Shown here: positions 1 to 4,512 of the stretch, piece by piece | How the letters are laid out: every line of letters starts with the position of its first letter | Position numbering within the stretch: the stretch's first letter is position 1 | Assembly: GCA_902796565.1 (NCBI GenBank) | Contig: CADBPP010000120.1 | Location: 1 to 6,875, forward strand | Origin: an uncultured Eubacteriales bacterium | Lineage (GTDB): Bacteria > Bacillota > Clostridia > Eubacteriales > Anaerofustaceae | Direction: 5' to 3' | DNA: 6,875 bases | The notes under the pieces: generated by a model | Databases searched by the model: none | What the model saw: only the letters and a program-made list of their open reading frames with translations | What the model was told of the DNA's origin: nothing | Program-made: the position numbers and the translations under genes

Positions 1-30
1 GCATCTCAACATTTTAAGATCTGTTTGACA

Positions 31-59
31 TTGTAAAATCAGCAGTTCCATCCTATAAT
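31..59 (+). promoter_or_regulatory. Probable sigma-A promoter of the MerR-like gene
   Basis: A perfect -10 box TATAAT lies at 54-59. At the ideal 17-bp spacing there is a 4/6 match to the -35 box, TTGTAA at 31-36. A perfect TTGACA sits at 25-30 but its spacer to the -10 would be 23 bp, too long for normal use. Transcription would start near 66, leaving a leader of about 67 nt before the ATG at 133. In that leader ACCTC (82-86) can pair with GAGGT (121-125) of the ribosome binding site, a weak possible sequestration that is only inferred. Confidence 0.6.
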
Positions 60-120
60 TAAGTTGCTTTTAATATTATCAACCTCCTGCACACCCTTCC
101 AAGGCGCGCAGGGACTTACC

Positions 121-126
121 GAGGTG
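121..126 (+). promoter_or_regulatory. Ribosome binding site that fixes the start at 133
   Basis: GAGGTG lies six bases before ATG 133. The same frame is open back to a TTG at 64, but that TTG has no Shine-Dalgarno sequence and lies at or before the transcription start predicted from the TATAAT at 54-59. ATG 133 is therefore the supported start, and the extra 23 N-terminal residues are not expected in the protein. Confidence 0.75.
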
Positions 127-132
127 TTTATA

Positions 133-918
133 ATGAGTGAGTATGTAGGTGACGGCACTACCCTGTCGCTTGATGAAAAGCTTGAGCGGAATAAAGCCGG
201 TGCATATGACCAGTGGGCCGTGGTTACAGATCCAGATTATGCAGCCACTGTGGTTAATGAGGACGGCAAATTTCTTAACGAGCCTTATCTTACCCCTGGC
301 GATGTAAGCAAGCGTCTTGGATGTGAAAGGAATAAATTCCGCAAGCTTGCCACGGAAACTTTCCGTGACTGCCTGGTTGATATTACGGAACGCGACAATG
401 AGGATCCCGAAGGAGGCCTTGGCCGTCAGAACAGAGCTAAAACGCTCCTTTCAACCCGGGATCTTGAGATCATGAAGATCATCCTTCATTACAAAGAACG
501 CGGCGTATCCGATAATGATATCAAGGAAGAGATCGTCAATCGGAAAAAGGGAATAATCAAGATCAGGAAAGATGCTGATGGGAAGGAACAGCTCCCGGCA
601 GATCCTGCGTTTCAGAAACTGATCCGCGACGTGATGCTCCAGACCGCTGCTGCAACTGGAGAAGTATATTCCCGCCAGTTAGATAAAAAAATTGACCCGG
701 TAAAAAAGACGGTTGACTCCATACAGGATCGCATAGATGCCGCTTTTGCTGAATCAGTTGAAACTTCTGTTGAAAATGAGCGGCTTAAGCTGAATCTTGC
801 AGCGAAGGAATCCGAGATCGAAAACTTGAAAAAAGATGCTGAGGAGAAAATCGCCCGGCTGGAAGCTGAACTCGAGGAAGCAAGGGCTAAAAAGCGGCCC
901 TGGTTCAAATTCTGGTGA
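133..918 (+). CDS. MerR-like HTH and coiled-coil protein, TubY-like plasmid partition/regulatory factor
   Basis: Encodes 261 residues. Residues 53-73 (LTPGDVSKRLGCERNKFRKLA) form a helix-turn-helix of MerR type. Residues 105-135 (LLSTRDLEIMKIILHYKERG, then VSDNDIKEEI) match the second half of that fold, where MerR proteins have a 'DLERLRFIKRLRELGFSLEEI'-like stretch. After a basic linker (136-152), residues about 195-253 form a charged heptad-like coiled coil. The protein ends in a basic, aromatic tip, KKRPWFKFW (253-261). An N-terminal MerR-like HTH, C-terminal coiled coil and basic end is the architecture reported for TubY of Bacillus TubZRC plasmids, whose C-terminal region binds membranes and DNA. 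No effector-binding domain is visible, so a classical metal or drug-sensing MerR regulator is unlikely. It is monocistronic, with its own promoter and terminator, and lies upstream of the actin-type segregation locus. DNA binding is well supported by motif; the partition role is inferred. No tubulin-like TubZ is present here. Confidence 0.7.
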   Translation: MSEYVGDGTTLSLDEKLERNKAGAYDQWAVVTDPDYAATVVNEDGKFLNEPYLTPGDVSKRLGCERNKFRKLATETFRDCLVDITERDNEDPEGGLGRQNRAKTLLSTRDLEIMKIILHYKERGVSDNDIKEEIVNRKKGIIKIRKDADGKEQLPADPAFQKLIRDVMLQTAAATGEVYSRQLDKKIDPVKKTVDSIQDRIDAAFAESVETSVENERLKLNLAAKESEIENLKKDAEEKIARLEAELEEARAKKRPWFKFW

Positions 919-930
919 TCCGGAACTGAA

Positions 931-965
931 GGTTGTACAGATTGTCTGTGCAGCCTTCTTTTTTT
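931..965 (+). terminator. Rho-independent terminator after the MerR-like gene
   Basis: A 10-bp stem, GGTTGTACAG (931-940) with CTGTGCAGCC (946-955) including two G-T pairs, closes on the 5-nt loop ATTGT and is followed by TTCTTTTTTT. It begins 12 bp after the stop codon, so the gene is transcribed as a single unit that does not run into the iteron region. Confidence 0.9.
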
Positions 966-1067
966 GTCCTTAACTTTACCCTGTTCTACCTGCCTCCCGC
1001 GTGATGCCGATGAGGCTCTTTCCCTTACGATTTGCTGTTTATCACCCACATCCGCCCCGTAAATCCT
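966..1067. other. Non-coding stretch, nothing recognised
   Basis: Between the terminator and the first inverted repeat I see no gene, RNA or clear repeat. The only open frames are short, lack a ribosome binding site, or read through the antisense strand of the upstream gene. Confidence 0.5.
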
Positions 1068-1107
1068 GATGCTAAACGATTTAGCATCTAATTTATCATC
1101 TAAATCG
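1068..1107. repeat. Overlapping inverted and tandem repeats, possible protein-binding site
   Basis: Three nested symmetries share these 40 bp. GATGCTAAA (1068-1076) and TTTAGCATC (1080-1088) are a perfect 9-bp inverted repeat with a 3-bp centre. ATTTAGCATCTA (1079-1090) is followed directly by ATTTATCATCTA (1091-1102), a tandem 12-mer with one mismatch. CGATTTAG (1077-1084) is the inverse of CTAAATCG (1100-1107). No T-tract follows, so this is not a terminator. The hexamer ATGCTA recurs in the iteron block 300 bp downstream, suggesting a related binding protein. Function is inferred only. Confidence 0.6.
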
Positions 1108-1151
1108 CTCTTTGTCCCCCACCTCTGTGCCCTTTGCAGGAGACCTCTGCC

Positions 1152-1290
1152 ATTGTTGATACGAGATGCTATCGACATGCTATTGTAATCAGCAACAATT
1201 GATGATAAAATCGATGTTGATGATGACATGATATTATATCAACATAATAGCAACTAAAACCATTGAAAATGCTTAGTTTATAGTTGATAT
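1152..1290. repeat. Cluster of ATGCTA and TGTTGAT short repeats
   Basis: ATGCTA occurs twice 11 bp apart, at 1166-1171 and 1177-1182, on the same face of the helix. TGTTGAT occurs at 1154-1160 and 1215-1221. ATGTTGAT (1214-1221) is mirrored by ATCAACAT (1238-1245), and GTTGATAT (1283-1290) by ATATCAAC (1236-1243). The segment contains no convincing gene. It could be an accessory part of the centromere, an operator region or part of a replication origin. No Rep gene is in the window and I found no convincing DnaA box. Confidence 0.4.
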
Positions 1291-1391
1291 AAGTCATTTT
1301 TTAGAAGAATTTCGTGTTCATCATAGATCATGTGAGCTTTTTCCAGGCAATCGCCATTATACAGGACCAGGCTCGAAACATTATGCCATAA
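1291..1391. other. Spacer before the iterons, one degenerate half-unit at its end
   Basis: No gene or RNA is visible. The last bases (about 1377-1391, AACATTATGCCATAA) keep the ATTATGC core of the neighbouring 22-bp iterons in register, so the array may have decayed from a seventh unit on this side. Confidence 0.4.
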
Positions 1392-1523
1392 ATGCTATAA
1401 TATTATAGCATTTAAATTATAATATTATGCTGTTTATGCTATAATATTGTAGCATTTAAATTATAATATTATGCTGTTTATGCTATAACTTTATGCTGTT
1501 TTTGCTATAATATTATAACAAAA
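1392..1523. repeat. Six tandem 22-bp iterons, putative parC-like centromere and operator
   Basis: Six contiguous 22-bp units start at 1392, 1414, 1436, 1458, 1480 and 1502. Units 1+2 and 3+4 form a 44-bp tandem repeat differing at one base (A1405 versus G1449); units 5 and 6 are more diverged. Units 1 and 3 are inverted-repeat sites: 1392-1411 (ATGCTATAATATTATAGCAT) is a perfect 20-bp palindrome and 1436-1455 has one mismatch. The block has 24 G or C in 132 bp (18%). A 22-bp unit is about two helical turns, so sites line up on one face of the DNA. Repeat blocks like this, just upstream of an adaptor and an actin-like ATPase gene, are typical of type II partition centromeres, which also act as autoregulated promoters. 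A replication origin with Rep iterons is the main alternative, but no rep gene is nearby. Confidence 0.85.
1393..1511 (+). promoter_or_regulatory. Extended -10 promoter motifs embedded in the iterons
   Basis: TGCTATAAT, a perfect extended -10 sequence, occurs at 1393-1401, 1437-1445 and 1503-1511 inside iterons 1, 3 and 6. No good -35 box is present 17 bp upstream of any of them. The copy at 1503-1511 is nearest to the operon and would give a leader of about 118 nt. A promoter inside the iterons would be shut off when the adaptor binds, as known for the parC promoter of plasmid R1. Which copy is active cannot be told from sequence. Confidence 0.45.
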
Positions 1524-1575
1524 CCCGTTTATTTTTCCCTGACCTATTGATATTTACCGGTCAAAAGTGATACCC

Positions 1576-1603
1576 TTAATACGTCGTTCCATTCACGTAT
1601 TAA
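1576..1603. promoter_or_regulatory. Perfect 9-bp dyad upstream of the adaptor gene
   Basis: TTAATACGT (1576-1584) and ACGTATTAA (1595-1603) are exact reverse complements separated by 10 bp. Arm centres are 19 bp apart, near two helical turns, which fits a dimeric repressor. It lies 32 bp before the ATG at 1636 and shares no sequence with the iterons, so it is probably read by a different protein. It could also form a hairpin in the leader mRNA. There is no T-tract, so it is not a terminator. Confidence 0.5.
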
Positions 1604-1635
1604 TCCCAAAACAGGCTCTGCCGGCGGTATAAACC

Positions 1636-2298
1636 ATGAATTTCGATAAAAGTCGTTATCCATTGCTTCTAAGCAAAGAAGACAAAGCTACTTATATAGC
1701 CCTTGCCGAACATTTCCAGAAGTCCCAGGCATCCTTGATGTTTAAGCTTTACGAAATGTACCATTCAGTATTAGAGCAGGGCGGTGAGAGACTTCTTCGT
1801 ATAAGAAGCTCCAATACCTTCGGAGACGAATTTTCTCTGGACCGGAAAGAAACAGTCATGCTTATGTTCCTGTCCAGCGACAAAAGCACACTTGATGAAG
1901 CAGCCCGCAAGGCCGGAAAGACCCTCAAAAACTATATGATAGACCTTGTAAAATGCGGGCTGTATTTCAACGGCTTTACCGGTTCCAATTACAGGGCGGA
2001 AGAACCCGTTATAAACGAGCCGCCGCCGGATCCCCCCGTCAAAAGAAAGCGCGGCCGTCCGAAAGGAAGTACCTCGGCCAAGTCAGGCCGTCCCGTTCAA
2101 GAAAAAAAGCCTGATCCGCCAGTAATAACATTTTCTGCAAAGCCCCCTGCGGACCCTTTGCCCAGCCCATCAGTTCAGGCAATCCCTGAATCTGAGCGGC
2201 TTCCGCGCAGGATAGAAGAGCAGCAGACCGATGGCGACGATCTTTCAAACGATGACATCTTCAATATGTTAAACAACGGAGACATCTCCGTTTTATGA
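1636..2298 (+). CDS. ParR-like DNA-binding adaptor with AT-hook
   Basis: Encodes 220 residues. Two stretches look like ribbon-helix-helix units by predicted strand-helix-helix pattern: 8-46 (RYPLLL, then two helices around KEDKATYIALAEHF and QASLMFKLYEMY) and 72-108 (ETVMLMFLSS, then STLDEAARKAG and LKNYMIDLVKCG). Residues 124-190 are a proline-rich, probably disordered linker. It carries a canonical AT-hook, KRKRGRPKGS (136-145), and a weaker GRP copy, SGRPVQ (150-155). The last 20 residues are acidic with a short amphipathic helix candidate, LSNDDIFNMLNN (203-214). In type II partition the ParR adaptor binds centromere repeats through an RHH domain and caps the ParM filament with its flexible C-terminal tail, and this layout fits. 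The gene sits between the iterons and the actin-like gene, 31 bp before the latter. Its ribosome binding site is weak (GGCGG at 1623-1627, 8 bp before ATG). The ParR role is inferred from context and architecture. Confidence 0.7.
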   Translation: MNFDKSRYPLLLSKEDKATYIALAEHFQKSQASLMFKLYEMYHSVLEQGGERLLRIRSSNTFGDEFSLDRKETVMLMFLSSDKSTLDEAARKAGKTLKNYMIDLVKCGLYFNGFTGSNYRAEEPVINEPPPDPPVKRKRGRPKGSTSAKSGRPVQEKKPDPPVITFSAKPPADPLPSPSVQAIPESERLPRRIEEQQTDGDDLSNDDIFNMLNNGDISVL

Positions 2299-2315
2299 GT
2301 AATCAACCACAAACC

Positions 2316-2324
2316 AAAGGAGAG
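2316..2324 (+). promoter_or_regulatory. Strong ribosome binding site of the actin-like gene
   Basis: AAAGGAGAG lies 5 bp before ATG 2330 and is much closer to the consensus than the GGCGG before the adaptor gene. This would let the filament protein be made in excess of the adaptor from the same mRNA, as expected for a polymer and its cap. Confidence 0.75.
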
Positions 2325-2329
2325 ACCTA

Positions 2330-3499
2330 ATGGCAATTTTATCTGTAGATGTAGGAAACGGTTACGTTAAAGCTTTCGCGGTGACAGAAAGCGGCGACGG
2401 ATACAAGATCAGGGAGAACGAAAGAGGGGAGCTCAACGAATCCCTTTCCTTTGAGACCATCGCCATTCCTGACGAAAGGAAGTTCAGGTTCAATCCTGAC
2501 AAAAGGACCCTCCCGGGAACCTATGAGATCTGCCTCGACAATAAATACTGGCTCATCGGCGAGATGGCCTATATGCACAAGGGCAGAAGGAACTGGGGCA
2601 CCGGCCGCCAGCATGTCGTGTCTGACAGTTACCTTTACTGTGTTACGGCGGCAATGGACATGTTTGAGGAGCCTTCCAACGGCATCCTTGATATCACGCT
2701 TCTTTTAGGCGTCCCTTACTCCGTATATCATGATTATTTCAAGGAGAACGGCGAATACGACAGCGACCTGGCGAAAAGCCTCCTTGGCAAGAGCTTCCAT
2801 GTAACCCACGGCGAGCGTGAGATGATCGTCAAATTCTCCGACGTCCGCATCTATGCCCAGGGCTGCGGTGCATACTATTCCAACATCCTTTCTACCGACG
2901 GCCGCGGTAAGTCCAAAGAGGCAGTCGAAATGATCGACAGCGTCATGATCGACGTCGGCTACAAGACGACCGATGTTGTGGTCTACACCCTCAACAAGCG
3001 TCTCAGGGCTTTTGAGACGATGGAAGAGTACTGCTTTTCCATGGATGCAGGCATGCGTAACGTGATCGAAAAGATCCCCGAGTTCCTCTTTGACCATACC
3101 GGCGTCGATTTCACACTCGAGGAGATCGACGAGGGAGTTATCAACGGCACAAACTCCGTGCGCCTCGGCAGGGAGATGATCTCCTTCGAAGAACCGCTGA
3201 AAGAGAAGAGCGAAGTCCTTGCCAATGACATTTATGAGGAGCTCAGGCGCCGGGAGGAAAAAGTCATAAAGACATGGCCCTACATCTTCATTTCCGGCGG
3301 CGGAAGCACTCACGTTTATCCGTACCTCAAGAAAAAGATCCCGCTCCTTGAGATCATCCCGGGAGATGCCACATTCGCAAACGCCCGCGGGTATGTCAGC
3401 TGGTATAAGCTCGAGGAGACCGTGGCAAAGCGCAGGGCCGCTGCTGCGAAAGCAAAAGCAGAGAAAAAGGCAGAAACTGAATCAAAAGACAGCGAATGA
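2330..3499 (+). CDS. parM: ParM/StbA-family actin-like ATPase, plasmid segregation
   Basis: Encodes 389 residues, somewhat longer than R1 ParM (about 320). Actin-fold nucleotide motifs are in order. Phosphate-1 is at residues 5-14 (SVDVGNGYVK), with Asp7 in the expected position. LLLGVPYSVY (124-133) and AQGCGAYYS (176-184) fit conserved positions of the StbA/ParM family. Phosphate-2 is at 206-217 (MIDVGYKTTDVV, Asp208), and the adenosine motif at 320-331 (FISGGGSTHVYP). The family polymerises with ATP into filaments that push or pull plasmid copies apart in the cytoplasm, linked to DNA by an adaptor bound at the centromere. The adaptor would be the gene just upstream. The last 25 residues (365-389) are rich in Lys, Ala and Glu and may be a flexible or helical tail that other ParM proteins do not usually have. 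MreB is unlikely given sequence and context. Actin-like ATPase identity is near certain; the segregation role rests on the iterons and the adaptor. Confidence 0.9.
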   Translation: MAILSVDVGNGYVKAFAVTESGDGYKIRENERGELNESLSFETIAIPDERKFRFNPDKRTLPGTYEICLDNKYWLIGEMAYMHKGRRNWGTGRQHVVSDSYLYCVTAAMDMFEEPSNGILDITLLLGVPYSVYHDYFKENGEYDSDLAKSLLGKSFHVTHGEREMIVKFSDVRIYAQGCGAYYSNILSTDGRGKSKEAVEMIDSVMIDVGYKTTDVVVYTLNKRLRAFETMEEYCFSMDAGMRNVIEKIPEFLFDHTGVDFTLEEIDEGVINGTNSVRLGREMISFEEPLKEKSEVLANDIYEELRRREEKVIKTWPYIFISGGGSTHVYPYLKKKIPLLEIIPGDATFANARGYVSWYKLEETVAKRRAAAAKAKAEKKAETESKDSE

Positions 3500-3507
3500 T
3501 TTTACCG

Positions 3508-3535
3508 GCCAGGGGTTTTAAACCCCTGGCTTTTT
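3508..3535 (+). terminator. Rho-independent terminator of the segregation operon
   Basis: GCCAGGGG (3508-3515) pairs with CCCCTGGC (3523-3530); the TTTTAAA between them can pair further. TTTTT follows at 3531-3535. It starts 9 bp after the actin-like stop codon. Its T-tract overlaps the stop codon of the convergent nuclease gene by two bases (3534-3535). On the minus strand no T-run follows the hairpin, so it should work mainly for plus-strand transcripts. Confidence 0.88.
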
Positions 3536-4403
3536 AGAACTCCTGTCTTTCGAAAGCTTCTTCTCCATAGACCCACAGCCCCTTCCCGCTAGTCCTCGCT
3601 TCACTTTCGATCTCGTCAAATACAGTTTTGTCGCCCGAATCATCGTAATATACAGCCTCTGCCATTCCTTCAGACAGCAGGACGCCCTGCAGTGTGGATA
3701 TCCTTATTGCGTCCGGATCAAGATATGCATCCGCCCGCGGCATTTCCAGCCAGACGATCCGCAGGAGTCTGCCATATTTGTCGGTATCCGACGGCGATTC
3801 TCCTATGTCCTTTGACAGGTATAGGATCACATCTTCCCCCGATGGGGCCATTTCGTATATCAGTTTCTTTGTGTATGCCGCAGCCATCTCTCCGTAATCA
3901 GTCGCCCTTGCGTACCCTGCAGCTTCTGCCTTCCCGGATTCCGGCGTATTGACTTCCAGGAGCCTTACATGTCTTTTTTCACCGTTCTTCAGCTCGACGA
4001 GCAGCGTATCCCCGTCCGTTACCGTGACCACCTTCACAGGTTCGGCCCAGGCAGGGCAGGAGAGCAGTCCGGGTGTTTCCGTCCAGCTCCTTTCATCTGT
4101 CATTAAGTTTCGCGAAAGATCAGCCCCTGTCAGCAGTTCCCGGATGCCGTTTTCAGCATCTCTTAAGCCGATCTCATTTTCTTCACGGGCCTTGCCGTCA
4201 GCCTCTGGCGCTGGATGCTCCAGACTTTCTTCAGCTACCGGTGTTATTTCCCCGTTGACGTGCAGTGCCTTTCTTTCATGCTTTTCACCTCCATGCCCAA
4301 ACACGGCAGGCCCATAAGCAAGGATACATACGACGATCCCGATCGCTGCCCCGGCCGTCATTCTTTTTCGCTTTCTGACTCGTTCCTCTTCATATGGCAT
4401 CAT
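3534..4403 (-). CDS. Membrane-anchored or secreted staphylococcal-nuclease-like (thermonuclease) protein
   Basis: Encodes 289 residues. A basic start (RKRKR, 10-14) is followed by a hydrophobic segment, 16-35, that acts as signal peptide or membrane anchor. A charged, low-complexity region (40-115) leads to an SNase domain at about 122-280. Landmarks, with S. aureus nuclease equivalents: TVTDGDT (127-133; Asp132 = Asp21), VRLLEVNTPES (146-156; Arg147 = Arg35, Asn152 = Asp40, Glu155 = Glu43) and DKYGRLL (208-214; Arg212 = Arg87). The C-terminal KGLW (274-277) is also typical. The family is Ca2+-dependent and cuts DNA and RNA at the 5'-phosphate side; here the calcium ligand Asp40 is replaced by Asn, so activity or metal use may differ. 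Start choice: GGAG lies 7 bp before the first of two Met codons. Such nucleases are often carried on conjugative elements. Action outside the membrane is inferred from the N-terminus. Confidence 0.85.
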   Translation of the reverse strand: MMPYEEERVRKRKRMTAGAAIGIVVCILAYGPAVFGHGGEKHERKALHVNGEITPVAEESLEHPAPEADGKAREENEIGLRDAENGIRELLTGADLSRNLMTDERSWTETPGLLSCPAWAEPVKVVTVTDGDTLLVELKNGEKRHVRLLEVNTPESGKAEAAGYARATDYGEMAAAYTKKLIYEMAPSGEDVILYLSKDIGESPSDTDKYGRLLRIVWLEMPRADAYLDPDAIRISTLQGVLLSEGMAEAVYYDDSGDKTVFDEIESEARTSGKGLWVYGEEAFERQEF

Positions 4404-4421
4404 TGCAGCGCTCCGACAAAT

Positions 4422-4439
4422 ATATATTTGTTTTTATTT
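4422..4439. repeat. 18-bp direct repeat, copy A, beside the nuclease gene
   Basis: ATATATTTGTTTTTATTT, identical to the sequence at 4485-4502 and 63 bp away (about six helical turns) in the same orientation. It lies in the leader of the minus-strand nuclease gene, just upstream of that gene's ribosome binding site. It may be a shared operator for the divergent pair. Low complexity makes chance or a shared structural role possible, but 18 identical bases exceed what the AT content of the spacer readily explains. Confidence 0.6.
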
Positions 4440-4444
4440 ATCCT

Positions 4445-4474
4445 ATCATATCCTTCCAAAATGTGCTATATTAA
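4445..4474 (-). promoter_or_regulatory. Candidate promoter of the nuclease gene
   Basis: On the minus strand, TATGAT (4445-4450; 5/6 match) is preceded at 18 bp by TTAATA (4469-4474; 4/6 match). The transcript would start near 4438, at the edge of repeat copy A. Both boxes are imperfect in an AT-rich stretch, so this is tentative. Confidence 0.35.
4464..4472 (+). promoter_or_regulatory. Candidate extended -10 promoter of the coupling-protein gene
   Basis: TGCTATATT is an extended -10 (TGn plus a 5/6 match to TATAAT). No good -35 box is seen 17 bp upstream. Transcription would start near 4479, a few bases before repeat copy B, giving a leader of about 34 nt before ATG 4513. Confidence 0.4.
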
Positions 4475-4484
4475 TTGCATCAAA

Positions 4485-4502
4485 ATATATTTGTTTTTAT
4501 TT
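4485..4502. repeat. 18-bp direct repeat, copy B, beside the coupling-protein gene
   Basis: Second exact copy of ATATATTTGTTTTTATTT (the other is at 4422-4439). It lies between the predicted transcription start and the GGGGG ribosome binding site of the coupling-protein gene. Each divergent gene thus has one copy in its leader, but the copies are in the same genomic orientation and so face opposite ways relative to transcription. Confidence 0.6.
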
Positions 4503-4512
4503 TGGGGGTCTG

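Noticed and set aside
25..30. Perfect TTGACA as -35 box for the TATAAT at 54-59
   Set aside because: The spacer would be 23 bp; the weaker TTGTAA at 31-36 gives the normal 17 bp.
1038..1056. Possible DnaA box around TTTATCACCCACA
   Set aside because: It does not match TTATNCACA without an inserted base, and no second box or replication gene supports it.
612..1229. Minus-strand open frame of 205 codons, serine-rich
   Set aside because: It is antisense to the MerR-like gene over half its length, crosses the terminator and the repeat region, has no ribosome binding site and shows low-complexity composition.
1392..1523. CRISPR array
   Set aside because: The units are contiguous 22-bp repeats without unique spacers, and no cas gene is present.
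2705..3313. Minus-strand open frame of 202 codons
   Set aside because: It lies entirely within the actin-like ATPase gene, whose own motifs are clear, and has no ribosome binding site or recognisable motif.
3508..3535. Bidirectional terminator for the convergent nuclease gene
   Set aside because: On the minus strand the hairpin is followed by CGGTAAAATC, with no run of T, so only plus-strand termination is supported.
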